Origin: Parvularcula mediterranea
GTDB taxonomy: Bacteria > Pseudomonadota > Alphaproteobacteria > Caulobacterales > Parvularculaceae
Reading direction: 5' to 3'
NCBI RefSeq assembly: GCF_013085255.1
Contig: NZ_JABFCX010000002.1
Span: forward strand, 1,168,501-1,232,500
Length of the DNA: 64,000 nt
Both the position numbers and the translations under genes were made by a program. Within the stretch, counting starts at the first letter, position 1. Each line of letters starts with the position of its first letter. The notes under the pieces are model-generated. The model worked only from the letters and a program-made list of their open reading frames with translations. It was not told the origin of the DNA and did not search any database. This document shows positions 37,517 to 47,749 of the stretch, in pieces.

Positions 37517-39616
37517 TTAGTCTTCGGCGCGGAACCTGACAGCTGCACCGCCGCCTGCGCCAAGGTCGAAGGACATGGTGTCGGCTGACGTCACCGTCTT
37601 GTCCTCGCGGACGAAGGCGTAAGGATTGGTTTCCCAGTGGGCGCCCTCACCATCGCGGTAGATCTCCGCGACATAAGACTTGCCCTCTTCGAGGAAGCTC
37701 AGGTCGAAGCTGACTTCGCGAGCGTCTTCGTCCGTCAGTGCACCGACATACCAGTCATCGCTGTCCCAGTCCTTGCGGGCCTGGACGATGAAGTCACCGA
37801 CTTCGCCTGCGACGGCGATCGATTCTTCCCAGTTGGTGGGGACGTCCTTGATGAACTGGAACGCCTCCGGCTTGGCGAGATAGTTCTGCGGCAGGTCCGG
37901 TGCCATCTGGATGGGCGAATAGATCACCACATAGAGCGAGAGTTGCTTGGCGAGCGTCGTCTGGGTGAAGGCCTCGGGGCTGTTCCGGTCGTCAATGTCA
38001 TAGTCCGGGTTCTCGTTCGGCCTCAGGTCAAAGATGCCAGGGGTGTAGTCCATCGGACCCGAAAGCATGCGGGTGTACGGAAGGATAGCCGTGTGCTCCG
38101 GCACATTCGGCGGCACACCCCATGCGGAGAACTCCATGCCCCGGGCACCCTCTCGGGTGATCCAGTTCGGATAGGTACGGCGAAGCCCTGTATCCTTGAT
38201 CGGCTCGTGAGGGTTCATGGCGATCATGTGGTCATGCGCCTTCTCGAGGACGAGGATGTGGTGGTTCGAGTTCTTCTGTCCGTCGTGGAACTCGTACTGC
38301 TCGATGCCGTTTTTATCCGTCCACTTCAGGTTTCCGCCATCGGCGACATAGCCTGACTTCACCTGGCGCACGCCATGCTTCTCGTAGAGGTCAAAGGCCT
38401 CGTCGATCTGGTCTTCGTAGCGGCCGATATTGCCCACGGTCTCGTGGTGACCGATCAGGCGGACGCCCTTGGAGAGGGCGTAGTCCGTGACTTCCTTGAT
38501 GTCGAAGTCAGGGTAGGGCTTGGCAAACTCCATGACGTCGCCGGCATTGTACCAGTCGCCATCCCAGCCTTCGTTCCAGCCTTCGATCAGCACACCGACA
38601 AAGCCGCTGTCAGCTGCGAAGTCGATCATTTCCTTCGCGTACTCGGTCGTTGCGCCATGCTTCGGTCCCGAGCCCCAGGTCTTGGTGCGGATGTGCATGT
38701 CCCACCAGATGCCGGTGTATACCCCGAGGTCCTCGGCCACATAGGCGACATCACCAAGCACGTTCGGCTCATTGAGGTTCAGGTAGATATCGGTGCCGTT
38801 GACGAGGCCCGGCGCATCTTCGGCGATCTGCACGGTGCGCCAGGGGGTGTTGAACGGCGCGCGTTTCTTGACCTTAGGGCCGTCCGAACGCGGAGCAAGG
38901 TCAGCTTCGAGGATATTGCCGCGCTTGAGCTGCAGGGACATGCCCGAATAGTCGAGGAGCGCCGCTTCGTGGATCGACACGTGGGTGCCTGAGCCAAGCT
39001 CCAGCGTCACCGGCGTGTGGACCTTCTGCATCCCGCTCACGGGCGTTGTGTCATAGAGATATTCGTAGCGGTTCCAGAGGCGGGCGCCGATATGGAAGGC
39101 GGTGGCATCCTCCGCGGGCAGAGCGAACTCTGTCAGCTCGTCGACAATCGCGATCTCACCGCGCAGGGCTTTCTGCTTGGGAAACTCATAGCGGAAACCG
39201 ATGCCGTCATCGAAAGCGCGGAAGCGGACGTCAAAGCTGTGGCGCTCATCGTCGGCGTCGCGGAAGGTGACGACCATCTCATTGTGGTTGTCGCGCACAT
39301 AGCGGCGCTCGCCCCAGGGCTGCTCCCAGGTCTCATCATGGCTCGCCGTGCTCTTGCGGCCGATGAGGAGGTTGTCCTTGAACTGCTTATGCTTGGCGAA
39401 GCGCATGCCGAGCTTCGAGCCGAGGACCACCGGCTCACCGTCATGGGTGACCGCATACATCGGCTCGCCATATTGGTTCGTGAACGCCGTGATTTCGATA
39501 TCGCCGTCAGGAGAAGTGACCGAGTAGCGGGCATCGTCAGCGAAGCTGATATCCTCCTGCGCTGCATGGGCGAGGCCCAAGCTTGCGACGGACAGCATCA
39601 TCATTGTGCGGATCAT
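37517..39616 (-). CDS. GH97 family glycoside hydrolase (SusB-like alpha-glucosidase)
   Basis: 699 residues from ATG 39616 (GGGAGAAG upstream). Signal peptide at residues 1-19 (LGLAHAAQ). Domain order: N-terminal beta-sandwich, catalytic barrel, C-terminal beta domain. The catalytic glutamates of inverting GH97 enzymes appear kept: GHHETVGN, NPHEPIKDTGL and ARGMEFS. Acts on alpha-glucosides in the periplasm. Divergent from the GH13 gene, whose promoter region it shares; together with the TonB receptor at 41761 it makes an alpha-glucan utilisation locus. Confidence 0.95.
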   Translation of the reverse strand: MIRTMMMLSVASLGLAHAAQEDISFADDARYSVTSPDGDIEITAFTNQYGEPMYAVTHDGEPVVLGSKLGMRFAKHKQFKDNLLIGRKSTASHDETWEQPWGERRYVRDNHNEMVVTFRDADDERHSFDVRFRAFDDGIGFRYEFPKQKALRGEIAIVDELTEFALPAEDATAFHIGARLWNRYEYLYDTTPVSGMQKVHTPVTLELGSGTHVSIHEAALLDYSGMSLQLKRGNILEADLAPRSDGPKVKKRAPFNTPWRTVQIAEDAPGLVNGTDIYLNLNEPNVLGDVAYVAEDLGVYTGIWWDMHIRTKTWGSGPKHGATTEYAKEMIDFAADSGFVGVLIEGWNEGWDGDWYNAGDVMEFAKPYPDFDIKEVTDYALSKGVRLIGHHETVGNIGRYEDQIDEAFDLYEKHGVRQVKSGYVADGGNLKWTDKNGIEQYEFHDGQKNSNHHILVLEKAHDHMIAMNPHEPIKDTGLRRTYPNWITREGARGMEFSAWGVPPNVPEHTAILPYTRMLSGPMDYTPGIFDLRPNENPDYDIDDRNSPEAFTQTTLAKQLSLYVVIYSPIQMAPDLPQNYLAKPEAFQFIKDVPTNWEESIAVAGEVGDFIVQARKDWDSDDWYVGALTDEDAREVSFDLSFLEEGKSYVAEIYRDGEGAHWETNPYAFVREDKTVTSADTMSFDLGAGGGAAVRFRAED

Positions 39617-39822
39617 TATCGTCTTCTCCCTGTCAGAGACCACTCGGCCGAGGGTCTTCCCGCGGCTCTTTTCTGGCCCTGACTTGCCCCACCAATGGCG
39701 CTCTTGCCAAGCCTTTATGCGGGTTTCGTGCAGTTTGCGTCATTGACCGGAGGGGCCTCACCGCGCATCTTCGGGGTCCAGTTTGGAGTGTCCGATCAGC
39801 TTAGGACGCATAAGGAATGACC

Positions 39823-41640
39823 ATGACAACGATGTTTGGCGCCCTCGCCGGAGCGGCGGTTCTCGCCTCCTCTTTCGCACTTGCACAGAGTGATCTGAAC
39901 AGGCCCGTGGAGGACGATGTCATCTACTTCATGCTCCCCGACCGGTTCGAAAACGGCGATCCGTCGAACGACCGCGGCGGTATGGAAGGGGATCGGCTTA
40001 CCCATGGTTTCGATCCGACCCACAAGGGCTTTTATCATGGCGGTGATCTCAAGGGCCTCACCGAACGGCTGGACTATCTCGAGGAGCTGGGCGTCACTGC
40101 GATCTGGCTCGGCCCCATCTACAAGAACAAGCCCGTTCAGGGCGGCCCGGGTTTTGAGACCGCAGGCTATCACGGCTACTGGATCACCGATTTCCTCGAC
40201 GTCGATCCGCACCTTGGCACCCGCGACGATCTCAAGCGTTTCGTTGATGCGGCCCACGGCCGCGGCATGAAGGTCATCCTAGACATCATCACCAACCACA
40301 CCGCCGACGTCATCGCCTATCGCGAGTGCCACGACAGCGAGAGCCCTCTTTTCATTGGCGAAAACTGCGGCGGTTACCGCTCCGAAGCTGACTATCCCAT
40401 GACCACTCGCGGCGGTCCCGACGGTGTGCCGATCAACCAGGACTTCCTGGGCATGGATATCAGGACCGAGGAAAACTTCGCCGCTCTCGAACGCACGGAT
40501 TGGGCGTACACGCCCTACATTCCTGCGGGCGAAGAAGAGGTGAAGAACCCCGCCTGGCTCAATGACCCGGCCTATTACCACAATCGCGGGAACTTCGATA
40601 ATCCGGGCGAGAGCTACGTCAACGGCGACTTCTTCGGCCTCGATGATCTGATGACGGAGCACCCCAAGGTGGTCGAAGGCATGATCGAGATCTTCGGCAG
40701 CTGGATTGAAGACTTCGGCATTGATGGCTTCCGCATCGACACGGCCCGCCATGTCAAGCCTGCGTTCTGGCGTGAGTTCCTTCCTGCGATGGAGGCCAAG
40801 GCCAAGTCCGTCGGCAAGGACGAGTTCTACATCCTCGGCGAAGTCTTCGACCCCGACCCCGCCGCGCTCGCGCGCCATACCTGGGACGATAAGTTCCCGA
40901 CGGTTCTCGACTTCGCGTTCCAGGACGCGGTCCGCGATGTCGTGGCGAACGGCGAGGGCACGGACCGGCTGGCCTATCTCTTCCGCGCCGACACCCTCTA
41001 CCGCGGAGGCCATGCTGGCGCCCGCAAGCTGCCGACATTCCTGGGCAATCACGATATGGGCCGGTTCAGCCAGTTCATCCGCGAGGCCAACCCCGACGCC
41101 GGTGAGGAGGAGATGATCGCGCGCCTCAAGCTCGCCCACACGCTGCTCCTCACGGCGCGCGGCGTGCCGACGCTCTACTCAGGCTCCGAACAGGGCTTTG
41201 TCAGCGACGAGGGCGACCAGGGTGCGCGGGAGGACATGTTCCCGAGCCGCACGGCCGTCTACAATGACAACGATATTCTCGGTACGGACGCGACAACAGC
41301 CGAGGATAATTTCGACACGGATCACCCGCTTTTCGTCTTTATACGCGATATGATTTCGCTGCGCCGCAACAATACTGCGCTGCGACATGGAACTCAGGTC
41401 ACGCGTTACTTCGAAGAGGAGGGCGGACTCTTCGCTTTCTCGCGTATCCATCCCGAGGATGGCGAGGTCATCGTTGTCATCAATTCAGGCGAGGAGGATC
41501 GCGTTAAGAATGTCTCCGTTGAGCCCCAATCGGTTGAATGGGAAGCGCTTTTCGGAAATTGTGCAGTGCAATCAACTGCTCAGGCTACGGTACGAGTCGA
41601 AGTTCCGGCGCTGTCTTCTGTGATTTGTAAGTCACAGTAG
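39823..41640 (+). CDS. Secreted alpha-amylase family enzyme (GH13)
   Basis: 605 residues from the ATG at 39823, 6 bases after AAGGA; an ATG at 39817 abuts the RBS. Signal peptide ends near ALAQS (residues 1-22). GH13 motifs: ILDIITNHTAD, GFRIDTARH (nucleophile Asp306), ILGEVFDP (acid/base Glu340), FLGNHDMGRF (Asp411). Substrate-start block YFMLPDRFENGDPSND is like that of maltogenic/neopullulanase-type secreted amylases. Periplasmic or extracellular breakdown of starch-type glucans. Confidence 0.95.
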   Translation: MTTMFGALAGAAVLASSFALAQSDLNRPVEDDVIYFMLPDRFENGDPSNDRGGMEGDRLTHGFDPTHKGFYHGGDLKGLTERLDYLEELGVTAIWLGPIYKNKPVQGGPGFETAGYHGYWITDFLDVDPHLGTRDDLKRFVDAAHGRGMKVILDIITNHTADVIAYRECHDSESPLFIGENCGGYRSEADYPMTTRGGPDGVPINQDFLGMDIRTEENFAALERTDWAYTPYIPAGEEEVKNPAWLNDPAYYHNRGNFDNPGESYVNGDFFGLDDLMTEHPKVVEGMIEIFGSWIEDFGIDGFRIDTARHVKPAFWREFLPAMEAKAKSVGKDEFYILGEVFDPDPAALARHTWDDKFPTVLDFAFQDAVRDVVANGEGTDRLAYLFRADTLYRGGHAGARKLPTFLGNHDMGRFSQFIREANPDAGEEEMIARLKLAHTLLLTARGVPTLYSGSEQGFVSDEGDQGAREDMFPSRTAVYNDNDILGTDATTAEDNFDTDHPLFVFIRDMISLRRNNTALRHGTQVTRYFEEEGGLFAFSRIHPEDGEVIVVINSGEEDRVKNVSVEPQSVEWEALFGNCAVQSTAQATVRVEVPALSSVICKSQ

Positions 41641-41657
41641 GGTTAGCGCGAAATTGT

Positions 41658-41693
41658 CCCTCCCCTGACTGACTTGCTTCGCTCAGGGGAGGG
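41658..41693. repeat. Intergenic hairpin repeat upstream of the TonB receptor
   Basis: Perfect 11-bp stem (41658-41668 with 41683-41693) around a 14-base loop, built of CCCTCCCCTGA and its complement. It lies between the GH13 stop and the receptor gene. It may stop some GH13 transcripts or protect their ends; no T-run follows. The CTCCCCTGA/TCAGGGGAG type looks like a dispersed repeat. Confidence 0.5.
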
Positions 41694-41760
41694 GAGCACC
41701 CTCTCCTCCTAAGGTGACCGGACACAATAAATCCGGACGTCTGTAACAGGGAGGACATCA

Positions 41761-44532
41761 ATGTTCAGGATGAATCGCAAAGCTGCTCTGCTTTGCTGCG
41801 CTGCACTGCCAGCCATCGCGATCTCGACGGGCTTCGCCCAAGAAACCGCGGTTGAAGAAGACGGCGACGTTATCGTCGTTCGCGGCATTAAGAAGGCAAT
41901 CGAGGACTCGCTCGACGCCAAGAAGAATTCCAACTCGATTGTCGAAGCGATCTCTGCCGAGGACATCGGTAAGCTTCCCGACGTGTCGATCGCCGACTCG
42001 CTCGCACGCCTCCCCGGCGTGACCGCCCAGCGCGTTCGTGGCCGCGCTCAGCAGATCTCGATCCGCGGCCTTGGCCCGGCATTCTCGATCGCTCTCCTCA
42101 ACGGTCGTGAGCAGGTCTCCGCAAACAACAACCGCGGCATTGAGTTCGACCAGTTCCCATCGGAACTGATCGCCCAGGGCCTCGTCTATAAGTCGCCTGA
42201 CGCAACCCTTGCTGCGACCGGTATCGCTGGCGCTGTGGATCTTCGGACGGTTCGCCCGCTCGACTACAGCAGCCGCCGCGTCAACGTTTCGGGCCGCTAC
42301 GTCGTCAACAGCGAAGACGAAGCCAACCCTGATTTCGACCGCAACGGCTACCGCCTGTTCGGTTCGTACATCGATCAGTTTGCGGACGGTACGATCGGTG
42401 TCTCGATCGGCATCACCGACCAGTCGAACCCGACCCAGTACACCTCGCGTGAGCTGAAGACGAACCCGTTCCAGATCGCCATCGATCCGGACAACGGCCT
42501 CTTCTATCCGTCGGACAACCCGCGGACTGGTGTTGTCAGCCGTGACTTCGAGCGCACCTCCTACGCTGGTACCCTCCAGTGGAAGCCGAATGACCGCTTC
42601 GAAAGCACCTTTGACGCCTTCATCACCGAGACCGAAGATGCAGGTATCTTCCGCGGTGTCGAAACGCCGATCGCTTCCTGGTCGGGCGCTCAGTTCGAAG
42701 GCACCACCGGCAATGGCGGTTTCTTCGCTGACAGCGCAACCTTCAGCGCCGTTGTTCCGATCCTCCGTACCGATACGGAAAGCAGCGAATCGACCATCGA
42801 GTCCTATGGCTGGAACACCGAGTACGCTGTCACCGACCGCTTCAGCATCATGCTCGACGTGGCGCGCTCCACCATGGAACGCACCGACCTCGACTATGAA
42901 AGCTATGCCGGTACCGGCGTTGCCCGTTCAGGTGCTCAGGACACGCTGACCTACAACATCGACCCCGATGGCGAGTACTCGATCACCTCGCAGATCGACT
43001 ACACCGATCCGGGCGTTGTGCTCCTGACGGACCCGGGTGGCTGGGGCCAGGTCGGCTTCACCCGTTCGCCGAACATCGAGGACGAGCTCGACCAGATCCG
43101 CCTCGAAGGTGAGTATGACCTCGAGAAAGGCTGGCTGGACTCCGCAGTCGTCGGTTACCTCTACACGGCCCGTGAAAAGTCCTTCCAGGACACGGCAGCA
43201 TTCATCCGTGCAGGGACCGGTTTCAACACCGACCGCGAAGCTTCGATCCCGCAGGACGCCATCGTCGGCCAGACCGACTCGGGCTCCATCGGCCTCGACA
43301 TCATCGCGTATGACCCGTCGGCTCTGATTGCCAACGGCACCTACATTGTCGACCCGACCCCGGGTAATGACGGTTGGACGGTCGAAGAAAACATCGACAC
43401 CTTCTACGCGATGTTCAATCTCGACGGTGAGCTCGGCGGCAAACCGCTGCGCGGTAACGTCGGTGCTCAGTATGTCATGACCGAGCAGTCCTCGACCGGT
43501 ACGCTGGCTGGCGGCAATGGTGGCCTCCAGACTGTCGACTACGAGTACGAAGACTTCCTGCCGAGCCTCAACCTCGCGCTTGAAGTCGCGGAGAACACCT
43601 TCCTCCGCTTCGCAGCCGCCAAGCTGATCACGCGTCCGCGCCTCGACCAGCTCGCTGCCAACCAGAGCATCGGGTTCAACCCGCTGAGCTGTGTGGACAC
43701 CGACTCGGACGGCTTCCCGGACCAGGTCATCGACTTCGACCCGCCGCAGCTCGTCTGCTTCAACATCGGTGGTGGTAACGCGACCCTCGAGCCGTTCCGC
43801 TCGACCCAGTACGACCTCGCCTTCGAGAAGTATTTCGGCGATGCCAGTGCGCTGTCCTTCGCAGTCTTTCACAAAGACCTCTCGGACTGGGTGGTCAGCC
43901 GGAACGACTTCATCGACGGCACCGGTACGATCCAGAACTTCGGTGACTCAGGCGATCTCCTCGCTACCAACCCCGAAGTTGCGCTCACCGGCATCAACGG
44001 CCCGGTCAACTTCGCTGACGGTTCGCTGACAGGCTTCGAAGCCACGGTCCGCGTTGGCCTCGGCGACGTCTACGAGCAGCTCGACGGCTTCGGCTTCTCG
44101 GCAAGCTACACCTACACCGACAGCGAACTTGAAGCTGACGGCGTGGCGATCCCGATCCCGGGCTACTCGGAAGAGATCTGGTCGGGTGACGTCTACTACG
44201 AAAAAGGCGGCTTCCGCGCTCGCCTGAACGCCCGTCACCGCGGCGACTTCCGCGCCGAGGTCACCCAGTTCGACGGTGCGCTCATCGGTTCGGACCAGCT
44301 CGGCGAGACGGTTCTCGACGGTCAGATCGGTTACGAGTTCAACGAAGGCGGCCCGCTTGGCGGCTGGTCCTTCATCCTCGAAGCCTACAACCTGACCGAC
44401 GAGCGTATTGGTGATCAGAACGACATCTTCACCAATAACGATCCGAACAATGGTGACGTCGTCGGCACGTTCCCGAGCCGCTTCGAGCAGTACGGAACGA
44501 CCTACAACTTCATCGTCTCGAAGAGCTTCTAA
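41761..44532 (+). CDS. TonB-dependent receptor, probable maltodextrin/glucan importer
   Basis: 923 residues. Signal peptide ends at TGFAQE (residue about 29). TonB box DVIVVRGIKKAIEDSLDAKKNS, plug domain with 'DVSIADSLARLPGVTAQRVRGRAQQISIRGLGP', and a 22-strand-type barrel ending in NFIVSKSF. No STN domain, so it is a transporter without transcriptional signalling. GGGAGGA lies before the ATG. Location after the amylase and GH97 genes supports alpha-glucan import, as for MalA-type receptors of Caulobacter. Ends 31 bases before a strong terminator. Confidence 0.93.
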   Translation: MFRMNRKAALLCCAALPAIAISTGFAQETAVEEDGDVIVVRGIKKAIEDSLDAKKNSNSIVEAISAEDIGKLPDVSIADSLARLPGVTAQRVRGRAQQISIRGLGPAFSIALLNGREQVSANNNRGIEFDQFPSELIAQGLVYKSPDATLAATGIAGAVDLRTVRPLDYSSRRVNVSGRYVVNSEDEANPDFDRNGYRLFGSYIDQFADGTIGVSIGITDQSNPTQYTSRELKTNPFQIAIDPDNGLFYPSDNPRTGVVSRDFERTSYAGTLQWKPNDRFESTFDAFITETEDAGIFRGVETPIASWSGAQFEGTTGNGGFFADSATFSAVVPILRTDTESSESTIESYGWNTEYAVTDRFSIMLDVARSTMERTDLDYESYAGTGVARSGAQDTLTYNIDPDGEYSITSQIDYTDPGVVLLTDPGGWGQVGFTRSPNIEDELDQIRLEGEYDLEKGWLDSAVVGYLYTAREKSFQDTAAFIRAGTGFNTDREASIPQDAIVGQTDSGSIGLDIIAYDPSALIANGTYIVDPTPGNDGWTVEENIDTFYAMFNLDGELGGKPLRGNVGAQYVMTEQSSTGTLAGGNGGLQTVDYEYEDFLPSLNLALEVAENTFLRFAAAKLITRPRLDQLAANQSIGFNPLSCVDTDSDGFPDQVIDFDPPQLVCFNIGGGNATLEPFRSTQYDLAFEKYFGDASALSFAVFHKDLSDWVVSRNDFIDGTGTIQNFGDSGDLLATNPEVALTGINGPVNFADGSLTGFEATVRVGLGDVYEQLDGFGFSASYTYTDSELEADGVAIPIPGYSEEIWSGDVYYEKGGFRARLNARHRGDFRAEVTQFDGALIGSDQLGETVLDGQIGYEFNEGGPLGGWSFILEAYNLTDERIGDQNDIFTNNDPNNGDVVGTFPSRFEQYGTTYNFIVSKSF

Positions 44533-44562
44533 GCCCTTCAAGACAAGATAAGTTCTCCCTTG

Positions 44563-44599
44563 CCCGTCGGAAGGTCGCACCTTCCGGCGGGTTTTTTTG
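44563..44599 (+). terminator. Terminator of the TonB receptor gene
   Basis: 12-bp stem (44563-44574 with 44580-44591, one G-T pair), 5-base loop, then seven T's. Among the clearest terminators in the window. Confidence 0.93.
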
Positions 44600-44602
44600 T
44601 GG

Positions 44603-44608
44603 TATAAT
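44603..44608 (+). promoter_or_regulatory. Possible -10 element of the halogenase-like gene
   Basis: A TATAAT hexamer lies directly after the receptor terminator and 26 bases before the halogenase-like start. No convincing -35 box is seen at the right spacing (that position falls in the terminator stem), so support is modest. Confidence 0.35.
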
Positions 44609-44634
44609 GCCCAGGCAAGACCAGGGAGATACAG

Positions 44635-46140
44635 ATGGCGCGCCAGCCTATCGAACGTGTGCTGATCGTCGGCGGAGGAACCGCAGGCTGGATCACCGCT
44701 GCCGCCATGTCCAAGCTCCTGCCAAAGAGCATCAAGATCGAGCTCATCGAAAGCGACGCTATCAGAACGGTCGGTGTGGGCGAGGCCACCATCCCCCAGA
44801 TCCGCAGGCTGAACATGATGCTCGGCCTCGACGAGATGGAGTTCGTCCGGGAGACCAAGGGCACCTTCAAACTCGGCATTGAGTTCAACAATTGGGGCGG
44901 CAAGGGCGAGAGCTACATCCACACCTTCGGCGACGTCGGCATGCCGCTCGCAAGCCTTCCCTTCCAGCACTACTGGCTGCGCGCGAAGGAAGCGGGGCAG
45001 GCTGACGACCTTTGGCAGTATTCGCTCCACCGCCGTGCCTGCGACGCGGGCCGGTTTGCGCCGCTTGAGCGCGTAGGCCGTACACCGATGGGTGGGCTCT
45101 CCTACGCTTTCCACTTCGACGCTGGCCTCTACGCCCGGTATCTCCGCAAGTTCGCAGAAGCCCACGGCGTCACACGGACCGAAGGCCTCATCGAGGATGT
45201 GGCGCTGGACAGTGAGACCGGTTTCATTCGCTCGGTCTCCCTCAAAAGCGGTGAGGTCAGGGAAGCCGACCTCTTCATCGACTGCTCTGGCTTCAGGGGT
45301 CTCCTCATTGGCGGCGCCCTCGGTGTCGATTATGTCGATTGGTCGAAATGGCTCCCCTGCAACCGCGCGGTGGCTGTCCCTTGTGAGCGCACTGACCCCC
45401 TTCTTCCGTACACGAAAGCGACCGCCCATGACGCTGGCTGGCAGTGGCGCATTCCGCTCCAGCACCGGACCGGCAATGGGCATGTCTTCTGCGATGGCTT
45501 CACCACGGAGGAGGCCGCGACGGAGACGCTGCTCGCGCATCTCGACGCTCCGACCACGGCGGATCCGCGGCCGCTGCGGTTCACGACCGGCAGGCGGAAG
45601 GATTTCTGGCACAAGAACTGCGTCTCGGTCGGTCTGTCGTCAGGCTTCCTCGAGCCACTGGAGTCGACCTCGATCCACCTGATCCAGTCGAACGTCTCGC
45701 GCCTCTTGGAGCTTTTCCCGGACAAGAGCTTCAACCCCGCGACCATCCGCGAATACAACCGCGTCGTGGGCAAGGAGTATGAGCTGATCCGCGATTTCCT
45801 CGTTCTTCATTATCACCAGACGGAACGTGAGGACACGGAGTTCTGGCGTTACTGCAAGAACATGGACGTCCCCGACAGCCTTCGCGAGAAGATGGCGCTC
45901 TTCGAAGAGAGCGGCACGATCTATCGCGAGGCGGACGATCTCTTCCGCGATTCTAGCTGGATCCAGGTGATGGTCGGGCAGGGCGTCGCGCCAACAGCCT
46001 ACCACCCCATGGCTGACCGTCTCTCGGATGATCAGCTCAAGGATTTTCTCGGGAACGTCGACAGGATCATCGACCAGGCTGTTGCCAAGCTTCCGACCCA
46101 TGCTGAGTTTATCGATCAGACCTGCGCTGCTGGGGCATAG
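44635..46140 (+). CDS. Tryptophan-halogenase-like flavoprotein
   Basis: 501 residues; FAD-binding LIVGGGTAGWITAAAM at the N-terminus, a conserved lysine in TFKLGIEFNNW, the WQWRIP motif diagnostic for flavin-dependent halogenases, and 'FLEPLEST' with the active-site Glu. All family motifs are intact. Such genes next to TonB receptors are common in Caulobacterales/Sphingomonadales, but most of them have no proven substrate, so calling it a true halogenase is inference. GGGAGA lies upstream. The 3' end overlaps the convergent paralogue by 25 bases. Confidence 0.88.
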   Translation: MARQPIERVLIVGGGTAGWITAAAMSKLLPKSIKIELIESDAIRTVGVGEATIPQIRRLNMMLGLDEMEFVRETKGTFKLGIEFNNWGGKGESYIHTFGDVGMPLASLPFQHYWLRAKEAGQADDLWQYSLHRRACDAGRFAPLERVGRTPMGGLSYAFHFDAGLYARYLRKFAEAHGVTRTEGLIEDVALDSETGFIRSVSLKSGEVREADLFIDCSGFRGLLIGGALGVDYVDWSKWLPCNRAVAVPCERTDPLLPYTKATAHDAGWQWRIPLQHRTGNGHVFCDGFTTEEAATETLLAHLDAPTTADPRPLRFTTGRRKDFWHKNCVSVGLSSGFLEPLESTSIHLIQSNVSRLLELFPDKSFNPATIREYNRVVGKEYELIRDFLVLHYHQTEREDTEFWRYCKNMDVPDSLREKMALFEESGTIYREADDLFRDSSWIQVMVGQGVAPTAYHPMADRLSDDQLKDFLGNVDRIIDQAVAKLPTHAEFIDQTCAAGA

Positions 46141-47621
46141 CCAGCCATGAAATCCTCATGGCTCGGCATCTCATTTGCCGCGTCACCGATGGCTGCCTTC
46201 ACTTGCGCAAGCCGCTCCGCCACCGGGACGCCCGTGCGCATCTCCGTCATCACCGGCGCGCGCTCCGGCACGATGTTCTGGCCGAAGTAGACCGCCAGCC
46301 AGCTCGGGTTCCGGAACAGCTCGCCATCCTCGGCGACGACCATCCCGTAGTTCCTAAACTGATCAATCTTGTACTTAAGGGAGTCCGGGATCTCCATATG
46401 CGCGCAGTAGCGCCAGAGCTCCGTGTCCCGACGCTCCGTCGCATGGTAGTGCAGGACGAGGAAATCGCGCACCCGCTCATACTCCTGCTGGGTTAGACGG
46501 TTGTACTCTTGCGCCAAAAGCGGCGACATATCCGCATCGGGGAAGAGGGCGAGAAGGCGCATGATCCCGTACTGGATCAGGTGCAGCGACGTTGACTCCA
46601 GTGGTTCCATGAACCCGGCAGAAAGACCGATCGCAACGACGTTCCGGTGCCAGAACTTCCGCCTACGCCCTGTCGTGAAGCGCAGCGTCCGCACATCGGC
46701 AAGGGCCTCGCCATCAAGATTATCGAGCAGCGTCTTGGTAGCTTCCTCTTCTGAGATGAAGGCATCACAATGGACATAGCCATTGCCCGTGCGGTGCTGC
46801 AGCGGAATGCGCCATTGCCATCCCGCTTCGCGCGCCGTCGAGCGGGTGTAGGGCGCCATTGGCCCCGTCTTCGCGCAAGGCACAGCCACGGCCCTGTTGC
46901 AGGGTAGCCAGTGGGACCAGTCTTCATAGCCCGTATGCAGAGCATCTTCGATAAGAAGACCGCGAAAACCAGAGCAATCAATGAAGAGATCGCCCTCGAT
47001 CTCCTGCCCGTCTTCGAGCGTGACGGAGCGGACAAATCCGTTCTCAGGATGAAGGGAGGCGTTGCTGATCCGCCCCTCGCGCCGGACAACGCCGCGCTCC
47101 TCGGAGAACCGCCTCAGAAAGGCTGCATAAAGAACAGCGTCGAAGTGATAGGCATAGTCAAAGGTCGACTGGATCTTGCCGCGATCGCGCGAGGGGTGTG
47201 AGAACTTGCCCGCCTCCGCCGCACCCCATGCCATGCAATAGTCCTCAAGACGCCCGGCACGCCCCGCCAGGTGCTCCTTCATCCAGTGGTGGTAGAAGGG
47301 GACGAAATCAAACTCCGCCCCGTACTGACCAAATGGATGGAAATAGGCGTCGCCTTTCTTCCCCCAGTCGACGAACTCGATGCCGAGTTTGAAGGAGCCT
47401 TGGGTTTCGCGTAGGAAGGTCTGCTCGTCGATGCCAATGCGCTGGTTGAAATAGCGGATGGGCGGGATCGTCGCTTCGCCAACGCCGACCGTTCCGATGG
47501 TTTCGGACTCGATCAGCGTGATCTTCGTCGACCTTCCGGCTGCAGAGGAAAGGGCCGCGGCTGTCATCCAGCCGGCAGAGCCTCCGCCGACGATCACCAC
47601 GTTTTTCAGCACCCTGCTCAT
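46116..47621 (-). CDS. Second tryptophan-halogenase-like flavoprotein (paralogue)
   Basis: 501 residues, same length as its convergent neighbour. Motifs: VVIVGGGSAGWMTAAAL, SFKLGIEFVDW, WQWRIPLQHR and FMEPLEST. The two proteins differ through much of their length but share the same core blocks, so an old duplication is likely. GGGAGA lies 8 bases before the ATG. The tail-to-tail arrangement with 25 shared bases is unusual for paralogues, which normally lie in tandem. Confidence 0.88.
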   Translation of the reverse strand: MSRVLKNVVIVGGGSAGWMTAAALSSAAGRSTKITLIESETIGTVGVGEATIPPIRYFNQRIGIDEQTFLRETQGSFKLGIEFVDWGKKGDAYFHPFGQYGAEFDFVPFYHHWMKEHLAGRAGRLEDYCMAWGAAEAGKFSHPSRDRGKIQSTFDYAYHFDAVLYAAFLRRFSEERGVVRREGRISNASLHPENGFVRSVTLEDGQEIEGDLFIDCSGFRGLLIEDALHTGYEDWSHWLPCNRAVAVPCAKTGPMAPYTRSTAREAGWQWRIPLQHRTGNGYVHCDAFISEEEATKTLLDNLDGEALADVRTLRFTTGRRRKFWHRNVVAIGLSAGFMEPLESTSLHLIQYGIMRLLALFPDADMSPLLAQEYNRLTQQEYERVRDFLVLHYHATERRDTELWRYCAHMEIPDSLKYKIDQFRNYGMVVAEDGELFRNPSWLAVYFGQNIVPERAPVMTEMRTGVPVAERLAQVKAAIGDAANEMPSHEDFMAGYAPAAQV

Positions 47622-47749
47622 GGCCCGGTCTCCCTTGCGGACAAGCCGCTTTTTCTAAAGCCCATCTTGGCGAAAAGCCCCGCAGCGGACAAGCCGGAGT
47701 GATGCCGCATCCCTTGCCTATGGGGCCGTCTCCGTGCTGGAAAAAGGCC

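Noticed and set aside
43948-45612. Antisense frame of 554 codons across the TonB receptor and halogenase-like gene
   Set aside because: It runs across two clear genes and a terminator and contains no recognisable domain.
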